Shown piece by piece: positions 1-5,001 of a stretch of DNA of 5,001 bases. This stretch comes from Sandarakinorhabdus sp. (GTDB lineage: Bacteria; Pseudomonadota; Alphaproteobacteria; Sphingomonadales; Sphingomonadaceae). A program made the position numbers and the translations under genes. The notes beneath the pieces are model-generated. The model saw nothing but the letters and a program-made list of their open reading frames with translations. It did no database searches and was not told the origin of the DNA. Positions within the stretch are counted from its first letter, which is position 1. Each line of letters opens with the position of its first letter. The DNA lies in the NCBI GenBank assembly GCA_025458465.1, contig JALOSK010000162.1, forward strand, positions 1 to 5,001, given 5' to 3'.

Positions 1-1069
1 CAGCCTGAACCCGGCGGCGCTGGAAAATCCCTTCTTCCTGATGGCGCCGGACTGGGCGCGGCTGCCGCTGGTGATCCTGGCCACCTTTGCCACCATCATC
101 GCCAGCCAGGCGGTGATTTCCGGTGCCTTTTCGGTGACGCAGCAGGCCATCCAGCTGGGCTTCCTGCCGCGCATGAAGATCGTCCACACCTCCGCCTCCG
201 CCTTCGGGCAGATCTATATTCCGGCGGTGAACTGGACCCTCCTGGTGCTGGTGGTGTTCCTGGTGCTGGGCTTCCGTTCCTCGTCCAACCTGGCGGCGGC
301 CTATGGCATTGCGGTCACCGGCACGATGCTGATCGATACCGTGCTGGTGGGCGTGCTGGTGCTCACCATCTGGCGCTGGCCGATGTGGTGGGCGGCCCCG
401 CTGCTGGCGGTGTTCGCCATCGTCGATCTGGCCTATTTCGGCTCCAACCTGACGAAAGTGCCCGATGGCGGCTGGTTCCCCCTGGTGATCGGCATCATCG
501 GCTTCACCGGCCTCACCACCTGGTCCCGCGGGCGGGCGCTGATGCAGGAACGGCTGCGCGATTCCGCCATGCCGATCGAGCTGTTCATCAAGTCTGCCGC
601 CAAGGCCGCCACCCGTGTGCCGGGCACGGCGGTGTTCATGACCACCTCGCCCACCGGCGTGCCGCCTGCGCTGATCCACAACCTGAAGCACAACAAGATC
701 CTGCACGAACGCATCATGCTGCTCACCGTGGTGATCGATCAGGTGCCCTATGTGTCGGACGAGGATCGCATCGGCGTGGCGGAACTGGGCAGCGGCTTCT
801 ATCGCCTGATGATCCGTTACGGCTTCATGCAGGAAATCGACATTCCCGCCGTGCTGCGCACCGTGGAGAACTGCGGCCCGCGCGTGAAGATGATGGAAAC
901 CAGCTTCTTCCTGTCCCGCCAGACGCTGCTGGCCAGCGACAAGCCGGGCATGGCGATCTGGCGCGAACATCTGTTCAGCTGGATGATGCGCAACGCCGAA
1001 AGCGCGATGGACTTCTTCAAGCTGCCCACCAACCGGGTGGTGGAACTGGGAAGCCAGGTCGAGATCTAG
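1..1069 (+). CDS. kup: Kup-family potassium uptake protein, C-terminal part (5' partial)
   Basis: This is the C-terminal 355 residues of a Kup (KUP/HAK/KT) potassium transporter, an inner-membrane protein known in E. coli as a K+/H+ symporter. The reading frame is open from base 2, so the true start and the first membrane helices (roughly 270-300 residues) lie outside the window. Visible hydrophobic segments, counted from base 2, are at about residues 20-42, 77-91, 98-124, 128-147 and 158-174. A hydrophilic cytoplasmic domain of about 180 residues follows. Family hallmarks include the [13 protein letters not shown] stretch, [43 protein letters not shown] and METSFF. The protein ends in [12 protein letters not shown], nearly the same terminus as E. 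coli Kup, so the 3' end is intact. The stop TAG lies 4 bases from the stop of the convergent lipoprotein gene. The family assignment is very secure from remembered homologues. Transport direction and regulation cannot be judged here. Confidence 0.96.
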   Translation, partial: SLNPAALENPFFLMAPDWARLPLVILATFATIIASQAVISGAFSVTQQAIQLGFLPRMKIVHTSASAFGQIYIPAVNWTLLVLVVFLVLGFRSSSNLAAAYGIAVTGTMLIDTVLVGVLVLTIWRWPMWWAAPLLAVFAIVDLAYFGSNLTKVPDGGWFPLVIGIIGFTGLTTWSRGRALMQERLRDSAMPIELFIKSAAKAATRVPGTAVFMTTSPTGVPPALIHNLKHNKILHERIMLLTVVIDQVPYVSDEDRIGVAELGSGFYRLMIRYGFMQEIDIPAVLRTVENCGPRVKMMETSFFLSRQTLLASDKPGMAIWREHLFSWMMRNAESAMDFFKLPTNRVVELGSQVEI

Positions 1070-1073
1070 GCCG

Positions 1074-1409
1074 TCACAGGTCGCTGCTGGAAATGATCAC
1101 CCAGCCGCCGCTGCCATCGGCCATGAAGGTGGCCATTTCGCCATCTTCCAGTTCGAACGCGTCCTTGCCCTCGATACGCTCGCCGGCGGCGGCCAGCACC
1201 TTCACATCGCCACCGGCGGCCCGCACCGTGAACAATCGGCCGGATTTCGCCGCCGCCGGCAGCGTCACGGCCAGCGCGGCGCGCGCCACCACCACATCAC
1301 GGTTGCCCGAAAGCAGGACATCGGCGCTGGCAAAGAGCGGGCGGGCGGCGGGCGTGGCGCAACCGGCAAGGGCCAGGCTGGCGACAACGAGGGGGGCAAT
1401 GGTTTTCAT
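1074..1409 (-). CDS. Small predicted lipoprotein with tail-fibre-like beta-repeat pattern
   Basis: This encodes an 111-residue protein with a lipoprotein signal. It has M1-K2, a hydrophobic core at 4-15, and the lipobox L14-A15-G16-C17, so lipidation at C17 and a mature chain of about 95 residues are expected. Residue 18 is Ala rather than Asp, which by the E. coli +2 rule would favour outer-membrane sorting (inference). The ATG at 1407-1409 is preferred because it places the signal peptide correctly. An in-frame TTG at 1458-1460 would add 17 residues with charged KERYKR before the core and is less likely. A possible SD (AAGGAA, 1425-1430) sits about 15 bases upstream, which is long. Residues 38-106 follow a pattern I associate with short beta-rich modules in phage tail fibres and adhesins: TLP, then GRLFTV, GG-VKV, GERIEGK, and finally MADGSGGWVIIS. 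The function is unknown. The gene ends 4 bases from kup (convergent) and is divergent from the oxidoreductase. I am confident it is a gene and a lipoprotein, and much less so about the fold. Confidence 0.78.
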   Translation of the reverse strand: MKTIAPLVVASLALAGCATPAARPLFASADVLLSGNRDVVVARAALAVTLPAAAKSGRLFTVRAAGGDVKVLAAAGERIEGKDAFELEDGEMATFMADGSGGWVIISSSDL

Positions 1410-1424
1410 TACACGCTTGTAACG

Positions 1425-1430
1425 TTCCTT
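1425..1430 (-). promoter_or_regulatory. Possible ribosome binding site of the lipoprotein gene
   Basis: On the minus strand this reads AAGGAA. It lies about 15 bases before the ATG at 1407-1409, longer than the usual 5-9. No better Shine-Dalgarno match lies closer, so initiation may be weak or the site may not be used. It does not suit the alternative TTG start at 1460, because it would lie inside that reading frame. Confidence 0.35.
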
Positions 1431-1479
1431 GCGCTGCGCGACAAGCCATGTCTGGGACAAGAGTCACAACGACAGATTT

Positions 1480-1484
1480 GGGGA
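1480..1484 (+). promoter_or_regulatory. Ribosome binding site deciding the oxidoreductase start
   Basis: GGGGA ends 7 bases before the ATG at 1492-1494, an optimal spacing. This supports the 333-residue product over the longer reading frame that begins with a TTG at 1429. That TTG would add 21 residues with no family resemblance. Confidence 0.7.
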
Positions 1485-1491
1485 CGAGATC

Positions 1492-2493
1492 ATGACCAGC
1501 AGCCGCGAAATCCGCCTTGCCAGCCGCCCCGTTGGCATGCCGGCCGCCGAGAATTTCGAACTCGCCACCTGCGAGCTGCCCGCCCCCGGCCCGGGCGAGG
1601 TGCTGGTGCGCAACAAGTGGATGAGCGTGGATCCCTACATGCGCGGCCGCATGTATGATCGGCCATCCTACGTGCCCCCGTTCCAGATCGGCGAACCGCT
1701 GCAGGGCGGCGCCGTCGGCGTCGTTGAGGTGAGCAACGCCGAAGGCTTGAGAAAGGGCGACATCGTCTCATCCATGTTCGGCTGGCGCGAAGCGTTCGTG
1801 GCGCCGGCCGCCGCGCTGGAAAAGCTGGACGTGCCGGGCGGCCTGCCTATGGAGGCGTTCCTGGGCGTGCTCGGCATGCCCGGCCTCACCGCATGGGCCG
1901 GCCTCACCCAGATCGGCAAGCCCAAGTCCGGTGACACCGTGTTCGTGTCTGGCGCGGCCGGTGCGGTGGGCAGCGTGGTGGCGCAGGTCGCCAAGCTGAA
2001 GGGCTGCACCGTGATTGCCAGCGCCGGCAGCGACGACAAGTGCGAATGGCTGCGCTCGCTGGGCATCGATCATGTCATCAACTATCGCACCTGCGGCAAT
2101 CTGCTGGCCGCCGTGCAGGCCGCCGCACCGAAGGGCATCGACATCTATTTCGACAATGTCGGCGGCGAGCATCTGGAAGTGGCCATCGAAGTGGCGCGCC
2201 CGTTCGCGCGCCTGATCGAGTGCGGCATGATCTCGGCCTACAACGACACCGAACCCACGCCCGGCCCGCGCAACATCATCCAGGTGGTCGGCAAGTCGCT
2301 GACCATGCGCGGCTTCATCGTGATCGAGTTCGCCGGCCTGCGCGGCGATTTCCTGGCCGAAATGGGCCCGTGGATTCGCGCCGGCAAGCTGAAGTGGCAG
2401 GAAACCGTGCTGGAGGGCATCGCCGAGGCGCCGGCCGCGTTCATCGGCCTGTTCGAAGGCCGCAACACCGGCAAGATGCTGGTGAAGCTTTAA
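1492..2493 (+). CDS. CurA-like NADP-dependent oxidoreductase (zinc-free MDR family)
   Basis: This encodes a 333-residue cytoplasmic reductase of the medium-chain dehydrogenase/reductase superfamily. It belongs to the group containing E. coli CurA (formerly YncB) and the leukotriene B4 12-hydroxydehydrogenase/prostaglandin reductases. These use NADPH to reduce C=C bonds of enones and alkenals. The N-terminal catalytic domain carries the family signature [11 protein letters not shown] (residues 44-54). The Rossmann domain has the dinucleotide loop SGAAGAVGS at 153-161, then DNVGGEH at 221-227, CGMISAYN at 244-251 and the C-terminal [10 protein letters not shown] at 322-331. The GHE motif and cysteine cluster of zinc alcohol dehydrogenases are absent, as expected for this zinc-free branch. 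The length is close to family members of about 330-345 residues. The ATG at 1492 has a well-placed SD. The gene diverges from the lipoprotein gene across 82 bases, and its TAA shares bases with the recR stop. The class is secure, but the natural substrate is unknown. Annotation pipelines often call such proteins simply NADP-dependent oxidoreductase. Confidence 0.94.
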   Translation: MTSSREIRLASRPVGMPAAENFELATCELPAPGPGEVLVRNKWMSVDPYMRGRMYDRPSYVPPFQIGEPLQGGAVGVVEVSNAEGLRKGDIVSSMFGWREAFVAPAAALEKLDVPGGLPMEAFLGVLGMPGLTAWAGLTQIGKPKSGDTVFVSGAAGAVGSVVAQVAKLKGCTVIASAGSDDKCEWLRSLGIDHVINYRTCGNLLAAVQAAAPKGIDIYFDNVGGEHLEVAIEVARPFARLIECGMISAYNDTEPTPGPRNIIQVVGKSLTMRGFIVIEFAGLRGDFLAEMGPWIRAGKLKWQETVLEGIAEAPAAFIGLFEGRNTGKMLVKL

Positions 2494-3083
2494 AGTGGCT
2501 TGCGCGCACTCAGCGCCAGCGCCAGCGTGCCTTCATCCAGATAGTCCAGTTCGCCCCCCATCGGCAGGCCTTGCGCCAGTTGGGAGACCTTGACGCCGGT
2601 GGGGGCGAGCGCTTCGGCGACATAGTGCATGGTCGCCTGCCCTTCCATCGTGGCCGAAAGCGCCAGCACCACTTCCTTCACCTGGGGCTCGCTGGCGCGC
2701 GCCACCAGCGCCGGGATGGCCAGATCCTCCGGCCCGATGCCATCCAGCGCCGAAAGCCGCCCGCCCAGCACATGATAGCGCCCGGAAAACAGGTGGCGGC
2801 TGTCCAGCGCCCACAGGTCCGCCACATCGGCCACCACGCACAACAGGCCGGGATCGCGGCGCGGATCGCGGCAGATGGCGCACGGGTCGCTGGTCTCCAC
2901 ATTGCCGCACTTGCCGCACACCACCAGATTGGCCGCCACCGCCTGCAGCGCGCTCAGCAGTGGCTCCAGCGCGGTCTCGCGTTTGCGGATCAGGTGCAGC
3001 ACCGCCCGCCGTGCGGACCGCGGCCCAAGGCCCGGCAGGCGTGACAGGGCGCGGGTGAGGGCGTCGATCTCGGGTGAGGCCAT
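2490..3083 (-). CDS. recR: Recombination mediator protein RecR
   Basis: This encodes a 197-residue RecR, close to the usual 198-201 residues. RecR works with RecO (and RecF) in the cytoplasm to load RecA onto SSB-coated single-stranded DNA during gap repair. Domains in order are: a helix-hairpin-helix with [11 protein letters not shown] (16-26); a four-cysteine zinc site C56-x2-C59-x8-C68-x2-C71; a Toprim domain from about 79 to 174; and a C-terminal segment with [20 protein letters not shown] (172-191). All four cysteines are present. At the first acidic Toprim position many proteobacterial RecRs read CVVE, but here it reads CVVA (A85). The ATG start is forced because an in-frame TAA occurs three codons upstream (3090-3092) with no other start between. 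AAGGGG lies only 2 bases from that ATG, which is tight for a ribosome site. recR commonly follows dnaX and a ybaB-type gene, but here it stands alone between convergent and divergent neighbours. Identity is very secure. Confidence 0.97.
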   Translation of the reverse strand: MASPEIDALTRALSRLPGLGPRSARRAVLHLIRKRETALEPLLSALQAVAANLVVCGKCGNVETSDPCAICRDPRRDPGLLCVVADVADLWALDSRHLFSGRYHVLGGRLSALDGIGPEDLAIPALVARASEPQVKEVVLALSATMEGQATMHYVAEALAPTGVKVSQLAQGLPMGGELDYLDEGTLALALSARKPL

Positions 3084-3098
3084 GGCCCCTTATGGTTA

Positions 3099-3131
3099 CA
3101 AGCTTTTACCGCCGCAAGCTGTGAAAGCTTG
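3099..3131. repeat. Inverted repeat between recR and acnA, possible operator
   Basis: The left arm CAAGCTTTTAC (3099-3109) and right arm GTGAAAGCTTG (3121-3131) are reverse complements with one mismatch in 11 bases. An 11-base spacer separates them, so the arm centres lie 22 bases apart, close to two helical turns. Each arm holds AAGCTT, and the spacer ends in a further CAAGCT. The right arm overlaps the TTGACA at 3129-3134. A dimeric regulator bound here could act on both genes. It could also form a hairpin in the recR leader RNA. No regulator family is recognised from the half-site. Confidence 0.5.
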
Positions 3132-3134
3132 ACA
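3129..3134 (+). promoter_or_regulatory. acnA: Candidate -35 element toward acnA
   Basis: A perfect TTGACA lies 89 bases before the acnA start codon. At 17 bases spacing the following hexamer is GGCTTT (3152-3157), a poor -10, so the promoter call rests mainly on the -35 match. Alphaproteobacterial housekeeping promoters tolerate weak -10 elements. A start of transcription near 3165 would leave a leader of about 60 bases. Confidence 0.4.
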
Positions 3135-3195
3135 CTTATTGTCGGCCCGCAGGCTTTGCGCATTGCAGCATATCGGCTATTCGGGTGCGGCAATT

Positions 3196-3201
3196 TGTCA
3201 A
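3196..3201 (-). promoter_or_regulatory. recR: Candidate -35 element toward recR
   Basis: TGTCAA on the + strand is TTGACA on the minus strand, pointing at recR 113 bases before its ATG. At 17 bases spacing the next minus-strand hexamer is AGCCGA (3173-3178), which is a poor -10. The site lies in the short AT-richer stretch just before the acnA ribosome site and could be a chance match. Confidence 0.28.
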
Positions 3202-3211
3202 AAACACGTAC

Positions 3212-3216
3212 AGGAG
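3212..3216 (+). promoter_or_regulatory. acnA: Ribosome binding site of acnA, supporting a GTG start
   Basis: AGGAG ends 7 bases before the GTG at 3224-3226. This strong, ideally spaced site decides the start, because no ATG is near in this frame. The encoded N-terminus (TAIGQDSL) lines up with the usual start of alphaproteobacterial aconitases. Confidence 0.85.
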
Positions 3217-3223
3217 AAGCGCC

Positions 3224-5001
3224 GTGACCGCCATCGGCCAGGACAGTCTGCACACCCGCCGCACGCTGAATGTGAACGGCAAGGACTATGCCTATTACAG
3301 CCTGGAAGCGGCTGCCGCGCAGTTGGGGGACGTGTCGCGCCTGCCCTATTCGATGAAGGTGCTGCTGGAAAATCTGCTGCGTTTCGAAGACGGCAGCACG
3401 GTCACCACCGCCGATGTGCAGGCCGTGGTCGATTGGCAGGCCACCCGCACCTCTGCCCACGAGATCAACTATCGCCCGGCGCGCGTGCTGATGCAGGATT
3501 TCACCGGCGTGCCCTGCGTGGTTGATCTGGCCGCCATGCGCGATGCCATCACCAAGCTGGGCGGCGATCCGATGAAGATCAACCCGCTGGTGCCGGTGGA
3601 TCTGGTGATCGATCACAGCGTGATGGTGGATGAATTCGGCACCCCGGTGGCGTTTTCGAACAACATGGAACTCGAATATGCCCGCAACCGGGAACGGTAT
3701 GAATTCCTGCGCTGGGGCGCCAAATCGCTGCGCAATTTCCGCGTGGTGCCGCCCGGCACCGGCATCTGCCACCAGGTGAACCTGGAATATCTCGCCAAGA
3801 CCGTCTGGAGCAGCGAAGACGCCTCTGGCGCCACCGTCGCCTATCCCGACACCTGCGTGGGCACGGACAGCCACACCACGATGATCAACGGCCTGGGCGT
3901 GCTGGGCTGGGGCGTGGGCGGCATCGAGGCCGAAGCCGCCATGCTGGGGCAGCCGGTGTCGATGCTGATCCCCGAAGTGGTCGGCTTCAAGCTGACCGGC
4001 ACGCTGCCCGAAGGCGTCACCGCCACCGATCTGGTGCTCACCGCCACCCAGATGCTGCGCGCCAAGGGCGTGGTGGGCCGCTTTGTGGAATATTACGGGC
4101 CCGGCCTTGATGCGCTCACGCTGGCCGATCGCGCCACGCTGGCCAACATGGCGCCCGAATATGGCGCCACCTGTGGCTTCTTCCCGATCGATACGAAAAC
4201 CATTGATTACATGAAGCTTTCCGGCCGCGATGCCGAAACCGTGGCGCTGGTGGAAGCCTATGCCAGGGCGCAGGGCCTGTGGCGGGAGGCAGACACACCC
4301 GATCCCGTGTTCACCGATGTGCTGGAACTTGATCTGGCCAGCGTGCAGCCCAGCCTGGCCGGCCCGCGCCGCCCGCAGGACAAGGTGCTGCTGGGTGATG
4401 CCAAGCCGGCGTTCGAAAAGGAACTGGCCGGCGGCTATGGCAAGATGGAGAAAATGGGCCAGCGCGTGCCCGTTGCCGGCGCCAATTACGACATCGGCCA
4501 TGGTGACGTGGTGATCGCTGCGATCACCAGCTGCACCAACACGTCCAACCCCAGCGTGCTGGTCGCCGCCGGGCTTGTCGCCCGCAAGGCGCGCGCACTT
4601 GGCCTGAAGAACCAGCCCTGGGTGAAGACCAGCTTTGCCCCCGGTTCCAAGGTCGTCACCGACTATTTCGACAAGTCGGGCCTGACGGCGGACATGGACG
4701 CGCTGGGCTTCAACCTTGTCGGCTATGGTTGCACCACCTGCATCGGCAACAGCGGCCCGCTGCCCGAACCCATTTCGCAGGCCGTCAACGCCAACGACAT
4801 CGTGGCGACCTCGGTGTTGTCGGGCAACCGCAACTTCGAAGGCCGCGTGTCGCCCGATGTGAAGGCCAATTATCTGGCCTCGCCGCCGCTGGTGGTCGCC
4901 TATGCGCTGGCCGGCACGATGCGCAAGGATCTGACCAAGGAACCGATTGGCGAAGGCACCAACGGCCCCGTCTATCTGAAGGACATCTGGCCGACCAATG
5001 A
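3224..5001 (+). CDS. acnA: Aconitate hydratase AcnA, N-terminal two thirds (3' partial)
   Basis: This is the first 592 residues of an AcnA/IRP1-type aconitase, which interconverts citrate and isocitrate in the TCA cycle using a 4Fe-4S cluster. The family usually has about 890-900 residues, so the swivel domain with its remaining active-site Arg and Ser residues lies beyond the right edge. The frame from GTG 3224 is uninterrupted to 4999. Cluster ligands are visible as C437 (TSCTNTSNP) and C503/C506 ([12 protein letters not shown]), matching E. coli AcnA C435/C501/C504 within two positions. Substrate-site elements include D130-H131-S132, [11 protein letters not shown] (178-188), [13 protein letters not shown] (208-220, a family hallmark) and R536/R541 in SGNRNFEGR. 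Close resemblance to sphingomonad AcnA ([33 protein letters not shown]) supports the taxonomic guess. The gene is divergent from recR across 140 bases and appears to have its own promoter. Nothing suggests a frameshift or a missing ligand. Some aconitases also bind RNA when the cluster is lost, but this cannot be judged here. Confidence 0.98.
   Translation, partial: MTAIGQDSLHTRRTLNVNGKDYAYYSLEAAAAQLGDVSRLPYSMKVLLENLLRFEDGSTVTTADVQAVVDWQATRTSAHEINYRPARVLMQDFTGVPCVVDLAAMRDAITKLGGDPMKINPLVPVDLVIDHSVMVDEFGTPVAFSNNMELEYARNRERYEFLRWGAKSLRNFRVVPPGTGICHQVNLEYLAKTVWSSEDASGATVAYPDTCVGTDSHTTMINGLGVLGWGVGGIEAEAAMLGQPVSMLIPEVVGFKLTGTLPEGVTATDLVLTATQMLRAKGVVGRFVEYYGPGLDALTLADRATLANMAPEYGATCGFFPIDTKTIDYMKLSGRDAETVALVEAYARAQGLWREADTPDPVFTDVLELDLASVQPSLAGPRRPQDKVLLGDAKPAFEKELAGGYGKMEKMGQRVPVAGANYDIGHGDVVIAAITSCTNTSNPSVLVAAGLVARKARALGLKNQPWVKTSFAPGSKVVTDYFDKSGLTADMDALGFNLVGYGCTTCIGNSGPLPEPISQAVNANDIVATSVLSGNRNFEGRVSPDVKANYLASPPLVVAYALAGTMRKDLTKEPIGEGTNGPVYLKDIWPTN

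Larger units (their letters stand above)
1410..1491. other. Divergent intergenic region, lipoprotein / oxidoreductase
   Basis: These 82 bases must carry the promoters of both divergent genes. I see no convincing -35/-10 pair on either strand. Candidate TTG-containing hexamers (TTGCGC at 1429-1434 on +, TTGTCC on - near 1455-1460) have no good -10 at 16-18 bases. A bulged inverted repeat (CTTGCGC at 1428-1434 against GCGACAAG at 1438-1445) is present but too weak to call an operator. Confidence 0.4.
3084..3223. other. Divergent recR/acnA control region
   Basis: This 140-base region is the longest non-coding stretch in the window and is clearly more AT-rich in places than the flanking genes. 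It contains the inverted repeat at 3099-3131, TTGACA on each strand (3129-3134 and 3196-3201), a short dyad GACA-N5-TGTC (3131-3143) and the acnA ribosome site. I see no riboswitch, small ORF with a ribosome site, or intrinsic terminator. Confidence 0.7.

Noticed and set aside
385..1422. A 345-codon + strand frame overlapping kup and the antisense of the lipoprotein gene.
   Set aside because: It lies in a different frame from the unmistakable Kup reading and has Arg/His/Ala-rich shadow composition. It crosses two real genes and has no ribosome site.
1428..1445. Bulged inverted repeat CTTGCGC / GCGACAAG between the divergent lipoprotein and oxidoreductase genes.
   Set aside because: It needs a bulge and is built of common GC-rich words, so it is too weak to call an operator or terminator.
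1410..1460. Possible 17-residue N-terminal extension of the lipoprotein from a TTG at 1458-1460.
   Set aside because: It would move the lipobox cysteine to residue 34 after a long charged segment. The ATG at 1409 gives a normal signal peptide length.
1429..1491. Possible 21-residue N-terminal extension of the oxidoreductase from a TTG.
   Set aside because: The ATG at 1492 has a well-spaced GGGGA and gives the usual family N-terminus. The extension has no homologous character and would run through the divergent promoter region.
2471..2504. GCAAG ... CTTGC inverted words around the shared stop of the oxidoreductase and recR as a bidirectional terminator.
   Set aside because: Only 5 bp can pair across a loop of more than 20 bases, with no GC stem and no T run.
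2514..2531. Three near-copies of a CAGCGC hexamer near the recR 3' end.
   Set aside because: It simply encodes the Leu-Ala alternation of the conserved RecR C-terminus and is short enough to be chance.
2040..3044. A 334-codon + strand frame overlapping the oxidoreductase end and antisense to recR.
   Set aside because: It is a shadow frame with Arg/His/Gln-rich composition, and both genes it overlaps are strongly supported by family motifs.
2990..4501. A 503-codon open frame on the minus strand, His- and Gly-rich, mostly antisense to acnA.
   Set aside because: Its codons are in exact register opposite the acnA codons. In that register a stop needs TTA, CTA or TCA in acnA, codons that GC-rich genomes avoid, so a long open antisense frame is expected. 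The product resembles no family and runs through the recR/acnA control region.
1..5001. Mobile element, CRISPR array, tRNA/rRNA, toxin-antitoxin or defence cassette.
   Set aside because: Nothing of this kind is visible on either strand. All long supported frames are conserved housekeeping-type genes with uniform codon use.

Overview
The window reads as ordinary chromosomal DNA from a GC-rich alphaproteobacterium, most likely a member of the Sphingomonadales. This placement rests on remembered similarity of the AcnA and RecR proteins to sphingomonad homologues, the strong G/C bias at third codon positions, and a small lipoprotein and CurA-type reductase in the usual style of that group. No database search was possible.

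The layout is five protein genes in strictly alternating orientation. They are: the 3' part of kup (potassium transporter, +, entering from the left edge); a small predicted lipoprotein gene (-); a CurA-like medium-chain NADP-dependent oxidoreductase (+); recR (recombination mediator, -); and the first two thirds of acnA (aconitase, +, leaving at the right edge). No two neighbours share an orientation, so nothing inside the window looks like an operon. The two convergent junctions are extremely tight: 4 bases separate kup from the lipoprotein gene, and the oxidoreductase and recR share stop-codon bases. The two divergent junctions, 1410-1491 and 3084-3223, hold the promoters.

The genes do not form a pathway. 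They cover K+ uptake, an envelope lipoprotein of unknown role, enone/alkenal-type reduction, recombinational repair and the TCA cycle. The only structured non-coding DNA is the 140-base recR/acnA intergenic region. It carries an 11-bp inverted repeat with one mismatch and two perfect TTGACA hexamers on opposite strands. These suggest interleaved divergent promoters and perhaps an operator. I found no mobile element, CRISPR array, RNA gene or defence-like cassette, and no evidence for a new multi-gene system. The best leads are the recR/acnA control region, the tail-fibre-like sequence pattern in the lipoprotein, and the alternating, nearly overlapping gene arrangement.
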